Assembly (NCBI GenBank): GCA_964498765.1
Contig: CAZCIU010000015.1
Span: 1 to 48,936, forward strand
Direction: 5' to 3'
DNA: 48,936 nucleotides
Source of the DNA: UPXZ01 sp964498765
GTDB lineage: Bacteria; Bacteroidota; Bacteroidia; Bacteroidales; Paludibacteraceae
A program made the position numbers and the translations under genes. Within the stretch, counting starts at the first letter, position 1. Each line of letters opens with the position of its first letter. Positions 1-9,268 of this stretch are shown piece after piece. The notes under the pieces are model-generated. The model searched no databases. It was not told the DNA's origin and saw nothing but the letters and a program-made list of their open reading frames with translations.

Positions 1-1066
1 CTTTCATCCTTTCCGCATTCTCAGCCACGGTCAGCTGATTAATCACATCCTGAATGTCGCCGTCCATAAATGCCGACAGATTGTAAATCGTATAATTGAT
101 GCGGTGGTCAGTAATTCGGCCTTGCGGATAGTTGTAGGTGCGGATTTTTGCTGAGCGGTCGCCGGTAGAAACCATTGTTTTACGCTTGGAAGCAATCGCA
201 TCGATGTGCTTTTGGTACTCCATGTTGTAAATTTTGGTACGAAGCATTTCCATTGCAATTTCGCGGTTCCCAAGCTGCGTACGGGCTTGTTGGCACACTA
301 CCACAATTCCAGTAGGGCGGTGCGTTAATTGCACTTTGGTTTCTACTTTATTTACGTTTTGACCGCCGGCACCACCCGAACGTGATGTGTGAAAATCTAT
401 GTCTGCCGGATTTATCTGCACGTCAAATTCATCCGCTTCGGGAAGAACGGCCACCGTGGCGGCAGATGTGTGAACACGACCTTGTGTTTCGGTTTCAGGT
501 ACACGCTGAACGCGGTGCACACCGCTTTCATATTTCAAAATACCGTACACATTTTCGCCCGTAACGGTAAAAATAATCTCTTTGTAACCGCCGATGGTTC
601 CTTCGCTGAAATCGGTCACTTCCACTTTCCAACCTTTTTGCTGACAGAAATATTGGTACATTTTGAAAAGGTCTCCGGCAAAAATGGCTGCTTCATCACC
701 GCCCGTTCCACCACGAATTTCCATCACTACATTTTTCGCATCTTCCGGATCGGCAGGAATGAGCAGGAACTTAATATTTTCTTCCATTTCTGGAATTTTC
801 GGTTCCAATTCGTCCAGTTCTGCACGAGCCATTTCACGCATTTCGGGGTCGTTTTCATTCGCCAAAATGTCTTTGGCTTCCTGAATATTCAGCAGAGCAG
901 TTTTGTATTCTTTTTGCGCATCCATGATTTTGGAAAGCTCGCTGTATTCCTTGTTGAGCTTGATGTAGCGCTGCATATCGGCTATCACAGCCGGATCGGT
1001 TATGAGCGTCGAAATTTCTTCAAATTTATGTTGAAGACCTTCTAATTTATCGAGTAGTGATGACAT
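1..1066 (-). CDS. prfA: peptide chain release factor 1 (3' end cut by window edge)
   Basis: Class I release factor that reads UAA and UAG in the ribosomal A site and triggers peptidyl-tRNA hydrolysis. The frame opens with ATG at 1066 (MSSLLDKLEGLQHKFEE) and stays open to the left edge, giving 355 codons; the family is about 357-360 residues, so only a few C-terminal residues are missing. The catalytic GGQ lies at residues 234-236 within RSGGAGGQNVNK. The anticodon-mimic tripeptide is P-E-T at residues 190-192 (RVPETETQG), the RF1 pattern P-x-T rather than the RF2 S-P-F. The GGQ glutamine is the usual target of PrmC methylation (family knowledge). It lies downstream of the cation transporter gene with a 114-nt gap that holds its own candidate -7 box. 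Confidence 0.96.
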   Translation of the reverse strand, partial: MSSLLDKLEGLQHKFEEISTLITDPAVIADMQRYIKLNKEYSELSKIMDAQKEYKTALLNIQEAKDILANENDPEMREMARAELDELEPKIPEMEENIKFLLIPADPEDAKNVVMEIRGGTGGDEAAIFAGDLFKMYQYFCQQKGWKVEVTDFSEGTIGGYKEIIFTVTGENVYGILKYESGVHRVQRVPETETQGRVHTSAATVAVLPEADEFDVQINPADIDFHTSRSGGAGGQNVNKVETKVQLTHRPTGIVVVCQQARTQLGNREIAMEMLRTKIYNMEYQKHIDAIASKRKTMVSTGDRSAKIRTYNYPQGRITDHRINYTIYNLSAFMDGDIQDVINQLTVAENAERMK

Positions 1067-1132
1067 TTATTTTATATACGATTTTTGATTTTAGAAATTC
1101 TATTGACTAAATCATTTAGCCGAAAGTTGTTG

Positions 1133-1140
1133 CAAAATTA
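1133..1140 (-). promoter_or_regulatory. candidate -7 box for prfA
   Basis: The minus strand reads TAATTTTG, matching the Bacteroidota sigma-ABfr -7 consensus TAnnTTTG, 66 nt before the prfA ATG. No convincing TTTG -33 element is seen at the expected spacing. Confidence 0.45.
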
Positions 1141-1180
1141 CGATTATTTTGGCAGGTGATAAAATATGAATTGAATAGAT

Positions 1181-2101
1181 TTATTTCACTTTATGTTTTT
1201 TCCTGTCAATGCCAATATCATACATGGATGCAGGGTCTTCAATCGGCTCTATATGTGTAGAAACGGTTACCAGTTCTGAAAACATATTTTCAATCGTTTC
1301 CTCAATATTTTCGGCGTAATCATGCCCTTTTTGCACGCTCCAATCGCCGGGAACTAAAAGATGCAGCGAAATAAATTTTCGCATTCCGGCTTGGCGTGTC
1401 ATAAGTGAATGATAGTCAACTTCTTTTGATTTTACACTGTCGAGATAATCTGTGACCAGTTTTAGTTCTTCATCAGGAATGGCTGCGTCCATTAAGCCGC
1501 TGGCAGAACGTTTAAGCAACTGAAATCCAGTCCAAACGATATTTAATGCAACTAAAATAGCAATTATCGGGTCGAGGATCAGCCAACCTGTCAAATTTAC
1601 CAAAAGTACAGCTACAATCACACCGCCTGATGTCCAAACGTCGGTCATCAGGTGCTTTCCGTCAGCTTCAAGCAAAAGCGATTTGCGTTTTTTTGCATTT
1701 TTAAGTAAAATAAAAGCCACACCAAAATTTACCAGCGAAGCACTCAACGAAATAGCCAGCCCTAAACCCACATTTTCAATCGGTTGCGGATCGATAAGTC
1801 GGGGAGCAGCAGACCAGATAATGCTGAATGCCGCCACCATAATCAGTCCGCCTTCAATTGCGCTGGAGAAATATTCTGCTTTTGTATGTCCAAATTCGTG
1901 CCGTTCATCAGCCGGCATTTCCGATATATGAATCATTATCAAAGCAACCAAAGCCGCAATTAAATTGACGCAGGATTCTAACGCATCGGACAAAAGTCCC
2001 ATGGAGCCGGTCAGAAAATAAGCATAAAACTTCAGTCCAATCGTCACAATTGCTGCCGCAATGGACAGATAGGCGAATTTTTTGAGCGATTGTTTTTTCA
2101 T
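1181..2101 (-). CDS. cation diffusion facilitator family transporter
   Basis: Inner-membrane divalent metal/proton antiporter of the CDF family, 306 residues, the usual size for a FieF/YiiP-like protein. About six hydrophobic segments fill residues 8-195 and a cytoplasmic domain of about 90 residues follows. Metal-site signatures are SDALES (D39), HEFGHTKAE (H68, H72) in the TM2-TM3 loop and GKHLMTD (H150, D154) in TM5. The position of the second TM2 aspartate of YiiP (D49) is Ser43 here, so metal preference should not be copied from YiiP. The gene lies only 15 nt after the aminotransferase gene, so the two are probably co-transcribed, although nothing links their functions. Confidence 0.9.
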   Translation of the reverse strand: MKKQSLKKFAYLSIAAAIVTIGLKFYAYFLTGSMGLLSDALESCVNLIAALVALIMIHISEMPADERHEFGHTKAEYFSSAIEGGLIMVAAFSIIWSAAPRLIDPQPIENVGLGLAISLSASLVNFGVAFILLKNAKKRKSLLLEADGKHLMTDVWTSGGVIVAVLLVNLTGWLILDPIIAILVALNIVWTGFQLLKRSASGLMDAAIPDEELKLVTDYLDSVKSKEVDYHSLMTRQAGMRKFISLHLLVPGDWSVQKGHDYAENIEETIENMFSELVTVSTHIEPIEDPASMYDIGIDRKKHKVK

Positions 2102-2116
2102 TGTGAAATAAATGAA

Positions 2117-3313
2117 TTATTTCTTGTTGTTATAGGCTTCCAATGCTTTCGCAAGTACAATCAGAGCATGCTTCAAGTCTTCTTTGTTTAAGACATAAGC
2201 AATTCGAACTTCGTTTTTTCCAAGTCCCGGTTCGGTGTAGAAACCGCTTGCAGGAGCCATCATTACAGTGCAGCCTTCGTATTCAAAATCCGACAAACAC
2301 CACGAGCAGAATTTATCCGAATCGTCAATAGGAAGACGAGCCGTGGTGTAAAATGCGCCCATTGGGATAGGAGAGTACACACCTGGAATGCGGTTCAGAC
2401 CGTCAATTAAAAATTTTCGGCGTTCCACATATTCATCGTAAACTTCCATCAAGTATTCTTGTGGCGCGTCCATAGATGCTTCTGCAGCAATTTGCCCGAT
2501 TAGCGGCGGACTTAATCTTGCCTGACAGAATTTCATCACTGTTTTTCGCACTTCTTTATTTTTGGTGACCAATGCTCCAATTCGGATGCCGCATTCACTG
2601 TATCGTTTTGATACACTGTCAATTAATATAACATTTTCTTCAATGCCATCTAAGTGAAATGCCGAAATATACGGCGCGCCTGTGTAGCAAAATTCACGAT
2701 ACACTTCGTCAGAGAATAGATATAGGTCGTATTTTTTCACCAAATCCCGAATTAAATTCATTTCTTTTCGGGTGTAAAGATAACCGGTAGGATTGTTTGG
2801 ATTGCAAATTAAAATTCCTTTGGTTCGTGGTGTGATTAGTTCTTCGAATTTCTCAATTGGAGGTAAGGAAAATCCATCGTCAATACTTGAAACCACCGGC
2901 TTTACAATCGCTCCGGCACCGATAGCAAAGGCTGTGTAGTTGGCATAAGCAGGCTCCGGAACAATGATTTCGTCGCCCGGATCCAGGCAGCTCATAAACG
3001 CGAAACTTACCGCTTCCGAACCTCCGGTTGTAACGATAATATCGTCAAATGCAACTTCAATGTTAAATGTACGGTAATATTCAGCCAGTTTTAGTCGCAA
3101 ACTTTTATTTCCATCGCTCGGACTATATTCCAAAATCTCACGATCGATGCTGCGAATGGCATCCAATGCAATTTTTGGCGTTTTAATATCCGGTTGACCA
3201 ATGTTCAGATGATACACTTTTACACCGCGAGCTTTGGCTTTTTCGGCTAAAGGAGCAAGTTTACGAATAGGCGATTCAGGCATAGCCAGACCGCGTTGAG
3301 AAGTTTTTGGCAT
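2117..3313 (-). CDS. PLP-dependent class I/II aminotransferase
   Basis: Fold-type I aminotransferase, 398 residues, cytosolic. Visible landmarks are the substrate-side motif LNIGQPD (37-43), GGSEAV (97-102), the NPNNPTG cofactor loop (171-177), SDEVY (201-205) and the Schiff-base lysine K236 in DSVSKRYSECGIRIG. The pattern is that of the aspartate/aromatic aminotransferase subgroup Ib, but the exact amino donor cannot be read from sequence. ATG at 3313 is used; an in-frame ATG ten codons later (MPESPIRKL) is possible. The TonB receptor lies 78 nt upstream on the same strand, and no own -7 box is seen. Confidence 0.93.
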   Translation of the reverse strand: MPKTSQRGLAMPESPIRKLAPLAEKAKARGVKVYHLNIGQPDIKTPKIALDAIRSIDREILEYSPSDGNKSLRLKLAEYYRTFNIEVAFDDIIVTTGGSEAVSFAFMSCLDPGDEIIVPEPAYANYTAFAIGAGAIVKPVVSSIDDGFSLPPIEKFEELITPRTKGILICNPNNPTGYLYTRKEMNLIRDLVKKYDLYLFSDEVYREFCYTGAPYISAFHLDGIEENVILIDSVSKRYSECGIRIGALVTKNKEVRKTVMKFCQARLSPPLIGQIAAEASMDAPQEYLMEVYDEYVERRKFLIDGLNRIPGVYSPIPMGAFYTTARLPIDDSDKFCSWCLSDFEYEGCTVMMAPASGFYTEPGLGKNEVRIAYVLNKEDLKHALIVLAKALEAYNNKK

Positions 3314-3391
3314 TTTGTTTATGTTTGTTTTGTCTGTGTAGTTTTACTTTTATTAATTGAAAAAGAATTTTATCTTTTAACTTTTATCTTT

Positions 3392-5851
3392 CTACTTAAT
3401 ATCCACCATCAATTTCAGATTATACTGTCTTCCGGTCAGGTAGTTTGGACTTCCGTGCTGAAAACCGTAAATATCCGAAACCCAGTAAATAGAGTTTTCA
3501 TTCTTAAAATTAAAGAGATTGAAAATTTCAAAATTCAGCCAGATGTTGGCAATGTTACGCATCATTTTTTTGCTCATTATTTTATCATCGCCATTTACAA
3601 GCACTCTGGATGCACCAATGTCAACTCGTTTGTAATCGCGAAGGCGGAATCTATCTCCCATAAAACGTGGACTTCGCGGCGGTCCTACAGGTAATCCATC
3701 GGAATACATAGCTTTCAAATGAAGTTTGTATTTTGGATTACCGGGCAAGTAATCCGAAAGCATCATTGCCAAATTGTATCTTGCTTCATTCGGGCGAGAA
3801 ATCCAGCCAGGATAAACTGTTTTTCCATTGCTGTCAATATAAAAATCGCCCAGCACATCTTCTTTGGATTGCATAAGCGATAGATTAATCCACGAATCGG
3901 TTCCGGGAACTAATTCTCCAAATAATTTGAAATCAACTCCGGCGGTATAGGCTTTGGCGTCATTTTTCCCGGAATAACGTATGCGAACATTGTCCACGTG
4001 ATAAGTGGTGACGCGGTCAGCCAGTTTTAGATAAGTTTCAGCAGTAAATTTGAACGGTCGCCCAAGCATGCGGAAATAATGATCGCCACCCAGAACGAAA
4101 TGCAAGGAACGCTGAGCTTTCAGGTTTGGATTGAGCTGAACTCGCACATTGCCAAGCGCATCGCTTACAGTGTCACGCAATTCTTTGTAGAAAGGTGATT
4201 GGTAATACACACCTGTGGCAAACCGGAAACTGAAATCTTTATCCCAATGCGGAAGAATGGAAATTGATGCACGTGGACTGAGCAAAAATTCCTTGTTGTA
4301 AGTCCAGTAACTTGCTCGAACTCCTCCTGTCAAAGCAAAAAGTGCAGCGTCCGTATTCCATCGATATGTATCTTGGATAAAGGCTGAGGTACGATAGCTT
4401 TGTAATTTCTCATTTGATTTGAGATTGTAGAAAATCTCCAGCTTTTGGTCGTCTTTGTATGGCAAAGAATAACCTGCCGAATCACGCCATTCCCACTCCA
4501 CAATCTTATCGTAAATAATCTCGCGCTGAAAGTTCGCACCCCAACGGAGCGTATGTCCGGATTTAATAATTTCACCCGAATGCGCAATGCTCGCAACAGT
4601 TGCTTTCAAGCGATTGCGGGCGTGCTCGTGATAAGTTCCGACACCCAGCTTTTCTCCTTCTTCTACTTCGCCGGTTTGACCCATTTTCAGTTCGCCTAAA
4701 ACATATTCACCGGTAATGTCAAATGTTTCATTTTCATTGGAATGGAAGGCCGAAGCGGTTAAACCAAATTTCACATTTTCTTTCGGTTTATAGTTGAATG
4801 ACGAGGCTCCGAATGCAGTCTGAAATAAGTCTTTTTCCTGCCCTTCGTAGTAAACTTTTAATCGTTCAGCCATCTGAAACGTACCAAAACGCGTTTCTCT
4901 GTCTTCGGGAATAAATGTATAGTCATTTCTGGAAAAATTTCCCAAAAAACTAATCTCCGTTTTCGGCGTCAACTGGAATGTGAGGTAATTCTGATAATCG
5001 ATAAAACTTGGTTGATAATTTCCACGGGTATCAAGAGTTCCAAGCAAATATTTCGATGTTTTATAGCGGACGCCGTGCATTTGCGTGAAGCGTTTTCCGG
5101 CGGTTCCTACATAAGCTGAAGCACCCAGCAAACTAATCATTCCGTTGGCTTCGAAGGATTTTGGTTTTTTGTATTTGACATCCAGCACTGATGCCATTTT
5201 ATCGCCATATTCTGCATTAAATCCACCCGATGAAAAGGCTACATTGCCTACCATATCGGGATTGATAAAGCTGAGACCTTCCTGCTGTCCGGCACGAATC
5301 AGGAGCGGACGATAAATTTCTGTTCCATTGACATAAACGATATTTTCATCGAAATTTCCACCGCGAACATTGTATTGCGAGCTTAATTCATTATTGGAAG
5401 TCACTCCGGTAAAATTTATCAGCAGTGACTCGAAACTTCCGCTTGCGTTAGGCATCATACGGTATTTTTCGGCTTCGATGGTTTCCATATTGGACGTGCT
5501 ACGGCGATTTACACTCACGCTTACAGCGGCAAGTTCGGTAGATGTGTAAGGAAGTTCCACGGTTATTTGAACCACTTGTTTTCCGGTTGGGATGGTGTGA
5601 CGAATAGTTTCAAAACCGACGTGAGAAAAAACAATGGTCAGCGAATCGGAAATAGTGGTTGTAAGGTCGTAATATCCGTTTTTATTGGTTGTTGTGCCAA
5701 TGTTTGAATGCTCAAAACGAACGCTTGCATTTTCTACACTGCGATTATTTTCATCAACTACATAGCCGTAAACTCGCAGATTATGCTTCTGTGCAGCTGC
5801 ACTCAAAGCAAAAAACAAGCAAACAAATAAGCAGATTATATTATTGTTCAT
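3392..5851 (-). CDS. TonB-dependent receptor with carboxypeptidase-like N-terminal domain
   Basis: Outer-membrane, TonB-energised import channel, 819 residues. A signal peptide (ending near ALSAAAQ, residue 21) is followed by a CarboxypepD_reg-like beta-sandwich (about 24-100, with NKNGYYDL), a plug domain (about 120-230, with YNVRGGNFDENIVYVNG) and a 22-strand-type barrel to the C-terminus (ending LKLMVDIK). No SusD-like partner lies beside it, which argues against a classical glycan (Sus) system. The substrate is unknown. It has its own well-formed promoter at 5939-5969 and an 80-90 nt leader. Confidence 0.9.
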   Translation of the reverse strand: MNNNIICLFVCLFFALSAAAQKHNLRVYGYVVDENNRSVENASVRFEHSNIGTTTNKNGYYDLTTTISDSLTIVFSHVGFETIRHTIPTGKQVVQITVELPYTSTELAAVSVSVNRRSTSNMETIEAEKYRMMPNASGSFESLLINFTGVTSNNELSSQYNVRGGNFDENIVYVNGTEIYRPLLIRAGQQEGLSFINPDMVGNVAFSSGGFNAEYGDKMASVLDVKYKKPKSFEANGMISLLGASAYVGTAGKRFTQMHGVRYKTSKYLLGTLDTRGNYQPSFIDYQNYLTFQLTPKTEISFLGNFSRNDYTFIPEDRETRFGTFQMAERLKVYYEGQEKDLFQTAFGASSFNYKPKENVKFGLTASAFHSNENETFDITGEYVLGELKMGQTGEVEEGEKLGVGTYHEHARNRLKATVASIAHSGEIIKSGHTLRWGANFQREIIYDKIVEWEWRDSAGYSLPYKDDQKLEIFYNLKSNEKLQSYRTSAFIQDTYRWNTDAALFALTGGVRASYWTYNKEFLLSPRASISILPHWDKDFSFRFATGVYYQSPFYKELRDTVSDALGNVRVQLNPNLKAQRSLHFVLGGDHYFRMLGRPFKFTAETYLKLADRVTTYHVDNVRIRYSGKNDAKAYTAGVDFKLFGELVPGTDSWINLSLMQSKEDVLGDFYIDSNGKTVYPGWISRPNEARYNLAMMLSDYLPGNPKYKLHLKAMYSDGLPVGPPRSPRFMGDRFRLRDYKRVDIGASRVLVNGDDKIMSKKMMRNIANIWLNFEIFNLFNFKNENSIYWVSDIYGFQHGSPNYLTGRQYNLKLMVDIK

Positions 5852-5938
5852 TCTATTAATTGGTCGGATAAGATGTGTGAAATATTAACAAATAATACTA
5901 AAACGTCGATTTTGAGTGATTATTTGTTTTTTAACTCA

Positions 5939-5969
5939 CAAAATTAGTGATAATATGCCTTTTTGCAAA
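5939..5969 (-). promoter_or_regulatory. promoter of the TonB receptor gene
   Basis: The minus strand shows TTTG (5966-5969), 19 nt, then TAATTTTG (5939-5946). Spacing and both boxes match the Bacteroidota consensus TTTG-N19-21-TAnnTTTG. The leader to the ATG at 5851 is about 80 nt. Confidence 0.6.
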
Positions 5970-6019
5970 ATAGAGAAGAATGAATTTTAAGGAAAAGAAA
6001 TTTACCGGCTTAGAAAACC

Positions 6020-6727
6020 TTAGTAAATCTTCGATAATCTGTTTCTGTCCAGCACAGTAACGAGGCGTCCGTCGGTTGTGATAATGCTTTCATCTTCCAA
6101 TTCTTTCAGCGTGCGTGCCAATGATGGTCGTTGGACTCCAAAATATTCCGCCAATTGTGTTCTGGAGCGTTTGAGGGTAAAATAATTCTTTTCGGGAGAT
6201 GTTTTTTCGAGCAGAAAAATTGAGAGTTTGTATTTTAAACTTTTCAGCGAAATAAGCTGGAGTTTTTCAGCCAAAAATACCGTCATATTGGCACTCAGAT
6301 TTAGGAAATTTATCAGTATTTTCTCGTTGCTCACCATTTCCTGAAGCCATTCTTCCTTAGAAATTCGCAACAAAGTGCAATTATCCAATGCAATAATATC
6401 AACCGGATATTTGCTTTCGTTGGCGTAAATAAAGGATGGAGCAAGCGGCATGATGGCTTCCAACATCTCTATTTCAACGATATTTCCTTCCTTCGTAATC
6501 ATCTGCGTGCGAACCGTTCCGCGCATCAGCAGCAAGATGGAATTTATCGTATCTCCTTGACGTACAATAATTTCGCCTTTAGTTACTTCCCATTTGGTAT
6601 CTTCGTATTTTTCTAAAAAAGACAAATGCTCAGAATGACTGAGATTCCTGAAAAGCGGACAAGAATCACAGGAAGTGTGATCTCCTATTTTATGAACCGG
6701 GCAGTCTGTACAGTGGTGCAAGGACAT
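6020..6727 (-). CDS. Crp/Fnr family transcriptional regulator with N-terminal CxxC pairs
   Basis: Cyclic-nucleotide-type sensor domain (about 25-140) plus C-terminal winged helix (about 160-225, with TRTQLAEYFGVQRPSLARTL), 235 residues from the ATG at 6727. A longer reading from TTG at 6757 is rejected because that TTG is the end of a TATCTTTG -7 box. The first 25 residues hold four cysteines (C6, C9, C20, C23) in two CxxC pairs, in HHCTDCPVHK and TSCDSCPLF. Such a set could bind an iron-sulfur cluster or zinc and resembles Fnr-type oxygen or redox sensors; this is inference. The cNMP-binding arginine/glutamate signature is not obvious, so cAMP need not be the ligand. It is transcribed away from the next gene under its own promoter. 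Confidence 0.9.
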   Translation of the reverse strand: MSLHHCTDCPVHKIGDHTSCDSCPLFRNLSHSEHLSFLEKYEDTKWEVTKGEIIVRQGDTINSILLLMRGTVRTQMITKEGNIVEIEMLEAIMPLAPSFIYANESKYPVDIIALDNCTLLRISKEEWLQEMVSNEKILINFLNLSANMTVFLAEKLQLISLKSLKYKLSIFLLEKTSPEKNYFTLKRSRTQLAEYFGVQRPSLARTLKELEDESIITTDGRLVTVLDRNRLSKIY

Positions 6728-6754
6728 ATTTTGGTGTTTTTGATAATCGAAATG

Positions 6755-6762
6755 CAAAGATA
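6755..6762 (-). promoter_or_regulatory. -7 box deciding the crp/fnr-type start
   Basis: The minus strand reads TATCTTTG (TAnnTTTG). It overlaps the TTG at 6757 that would otherwise extend the regulator by ten codons, so translation most likely starts at ATG 6727, some 20 nt after the inferred transcription start. Confidence 0.55.
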
Positions 6763-6828
6763 GAAAATTTTCCCTCTTTTTGCTTGAAATGCCCTAAAAT
6801 CTGGCAATTCTAATCAAAGTACGTTCTC

Positions 6829-7266
6829 TTACATTTCCCGATGATTATCAAAAATCTCAATTTGCAGCTTCAGATAACCTAAAAGTCCGATTGCCAGAAC
6901 AATAGAACCGTACGAAAATTCCTTGATTACATTCTCTTTTAGAATAAATCCGAGAAATCCGGCGATGAAAAAGATAATGATGGATGCAATGGTAAAACTG
7001 ATAATAACTTTTGCTTTTTTCGGATTTTTCCAGATGTTTTTTTCATACTTCAGTGAGGTTTTGCTGGAATCCTGCAATGCCGCAAAACTCAAGGTTAATC
7101 CCATGAAAATCAACGCGTAATTGTACCACTTGAAAAGATATTCCGGATTTTCTGTAATATAATCAAAACCTTTGAAAATGGGTTTTACAATCAAAAACAA
7201 TCCGATGATTAGCAAAGGATATTGCAAATAACTGAGCGTATGAAAAATTTGTTTGATGTTTTTCAT
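6829..7266 (-). CDS. small four-helix membrane protein, unknown function
   Basis: 145 residues with four hydrophobic segments (about 15-32, 48-62, 85-110, 118-133) and a short charged C-terminus (EIFDNHREM). I do not recognise a family with certainty. The gene starts 13 nt after the SLC13 transporter stop on the same strand, so the two are probably one transcript. A role linked to the transporter or to the K+ uptake genes farther upstream is possible but unsupported by any motif. Confidence 0.7.
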   Translation of the reverse strand: MKNIKQIFHTLSYLQYPLLIIGLFLIVKPIFKGFDYITENPEYLFKWYNYALIFMGLTLSFAALQDSSKTSLKYEKNIWKNPKKAKVIISFTIASIIIFFIAGFLGFILKENVIKEFSYGSIVLAIGLLGYLKLQIEIFDNHREM

Positions 7267-7279
7267 ATTTTTCTCTTAA

Positions 7280-9139
7280 CTAAAACGGAAACAACAAAGG
7301 TAAAGCAAATATCATTATTATCATCAAAATCAACTGCAAAGGAAGTCCTACTTTCACGTAATCCATAAATTTGTACCTTCCGGCAGACATCACTAAAGCA
7401 TTCGGTGGCGTAGAGAATGGACTTGCAAAACACATACTGGCTGCTACCGTAACCGCGAAAAGGAAAGGGTAGGGACTTACGCCAAGTGACATTGCCGTTT
7501 GAAATGCGATTGGTGCGAAAAGCACTGCAGTAGCCGTATTGCTGATAAACATCGTCAGGAATGAAGTGGCAAGATATATTCCGGCCATTACCATTGCAGG
7601 CCCGTATGGATTAAGCGCGCCAACTATTCCACCGGAAATAACCGTGGAAGTTCCCGTTTTTTCCATCGCGATGGCGAGCGGTATCATCGCTGCAAAAAGC
7701 ACTATACTTTCCCAGTTGATAGTTCGGTAGGCAGCTTCTACATTTCTGAAACAACCTGTAAGTACCATTGCCAAAGCTGCTACCAACGATGCAATTACCG
7801 GTTCCAATAAATTAAATGCCATAGCGGCAATCATCAGCACCATAATCACGGCCGCAATCGGAGCTTTATGGTCAAGTAAGACTTTGGACGCTTCACGTTC
7901 CGGCTGCCCAACTACCACGATGTCAGCTTCTTCGCGGTTCAATCTGTCAATGTCTTTCCAGTCGCCCTGCACAAGCAGCACATCGCCGGAATGAATGGCT
8001 TCGTCTTTTATGTTTTTATAAAGAAAACCATTTTTTCGTCTGATGCTGAGCACATTTACGTGGTAATTTTTTCTAAATCCGGTTTCTTTTACCGCTTTAT
8101 TCACGTGTTTGGAGTTGGACATCACCACCACTTCGGCTATGCCAATCTCATTAAATTTGAATTTTCCGGAAAAAATCGGTCGTTGCTTTTGCCTTGCATC
8201 CACAAAATGCAAATCATAATCCTGCACAAAATTCTGCACGTGTTCAAAATTTCCGAAAACATACAAATAATCGCCTTCTTCAATGATGCTTTCAGGCAAT
8301 GCCAGTTTTTGTTCTACCGCTTGATTGAATGGTCCTTTTTTGCTGTTTGGCAATTTTCGGATTTCGATAATAGAAATGTCATATTCCTGACTTACAGTAA
8401 GTTCGTTCAGTTTTTTATTGAGAATGGGCGAGTGTTTTACCACTTCTACACGAAAAAGATTTTCTGCAATCTGGTATTCGTTGACCAATTGCTGCGGTGA
8501 TTTTACGCTGCTATCGTCATCGCTTGATTTTTGCTTTTTGTCTTTTTTATCCAGAATTTTGGATAAAAACCAAAGCGAAATCACACCTACCACAACCGTA
8601 ATAATTCCCACCGGAGTAAATGAAAAAAACGAAAGCGGCTCAAAGCCATTTTCAGCCAATGTATTGCTAATAATTAAGTTTGGCGGCGTACCGATAAGCG
8701 TCATCATTCCACCCATACTGCTCGCAAAAGCCATTGGTATCAGCAGACGACGTGAGTTTACCTCGGCAGTTTTTGCCATGCTGATTACTATCGGCAAAAG
8801 CAGCGCAACGGTTCCCGTATTGCTCACGAAAGAACCGAAAAGTGCCGTTACGAGCATTATCAGAAAGTAAATTTTCACTTTGCTTTTTCCGGCAAAATGG
8901 AGTAGATAATTGCTCATGGATTTTGCCAGACCGGTCTGAAATACAGCACCACCAACCACAAATAGCGAAACCATCATAATGACGATGGGATTGGAAAAGC
9001 CGGAAAGTGCTTCGGTAGGAGTGAGTATGCCGAGTAAAACTAAAGAAACTAATGAAGCTAACGCCACAATATCCGAACGGATTTTTCCCCATACAAAAAG
9101 TGCAGCTGTTATTGCCAGAATGATAAGAACGGTAGTCAT
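7280..9139 (-). CDS. SLC13-type anion/Na+ symporter with two RCK_C (TrkA_C) domains
   Basis: Inner-membrane transporter, 619 residues. The two inverted transport halves carry the hairpin signatures SNTGTVALLLPI (first half) and SNTATAVLFAPIA (second half), plus GTPPNLIISNT, typical of the DASS/SLC13 family (dicarboxylate, citrate or sulfate with sodium). Between the halves, at about residues 215-410, lie two regulatory RCK_C domains (around LPESIIEEGDYLYVFGN and EAIHSGDVLLVQGDW), as in SLC13 proteins of the SAC1/YbiR type. The substrate is not readable from sequence. It follows trkA by 129 nt and has its own candidate -7 box. The RCK_C domains next to a TrkA gene suggest shared nucleotide-linked control (inference). 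Confidence 0.9.
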   Translation of the reverse strand: MTTVLIILAITAALFVWGKIRSDIVALASLVSLVLLGILTPTEALSGFSNPIVIMMVSLFVVGGAVFQTGLAKSMSNYLLHFAGKSKVKIYFLIMLVTALFGSFVSNTGTVALLLPIVISMAKTAEVNSRRLLIPMAFASSMGGMMTLIGTPPNLIISNTLAENGFEPLSFFSFTPVGIITVVVGVISLWFLSKILDKKDKKQKSSDDDSSVKSPQQLVNEYQIAENLFRVEVVKHSPILNKKLNELTVSQEYDISIIEIRKLPNSKKGPFNQAVEQKLALPESIIEEGDYLYVFGNFEHVQNFVQDYDLHFVDARQKQRPIFSGKFKFNEIGIAEVVVMSNSKHVNKAVKETGFRKNYHVNVLSIRRKNGFLYKNIKDEAIHSGDVLLVQGDWKDIDRLNREEADIVVVGQPEREASKVLLDHKAPIAAVIMVLMIAAMAFNLLEPVIASLVAALAMVLTGCFRNVEAAYRTINWESIVLFAAMIPLAIAMEKTGTSTVISGGIVGALNPYGPAMVMAGIYLATSFLTMFISNTATAVLFAPIAFQTAMSLGVSPYPFLFAVTVAASMCFASPFSTPPNALVMSAGRYKFMDYVKVGLPLQLILMIIMIFALPLLFPF

Positions 9140-9180
9140 AAAATAATAGTCAGAAAATTGAATTATTCGTAAAATTCTGA

Positions 9181-9188
9181 CAAATTTA
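9181..9188 (-). promoter_or_regulatory. candidate -7 box for the SLC13 transporter
   Basis: The minus strand reads TAAATTTG (TAnnTTTG), 41 nt before the ATG at 9139. No clear -33 element is seen. Confidence 0.4.
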
Positions 9189-9268
9189 ACAATTTAAATG
9201 GAGTTATTAAAACTTATTTCTAATCGTTGGAATGAATTTTAAAAAATTAAGAAATCAAGTAAATCCGA

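Noticed and set aside
389..1045. Plus-strand open frame of 218 codons
   Set aside because: It lies opposite prfA, whose GGQ and PET motifs are unmistakable.
3392..5851. Polysaccharide utilization (SusC/SusD) locus
   Set aside because: No SusD homologue, glycoside hydrolase or matching regulator beside the receptor.
5852..6019. Cobalamin or other riboswitch before the TonB receptor
   Set aside because: The leader after the promoter is only about 80 nt and AT-rich, with no conserved riboswitch core visible.
8667..9092. Minus-strand open frame of 141 codons in another phase
   Set aside because: Overlaps the SLC13 gene fully; composition is a shadow of the GC-skewed coding strand.
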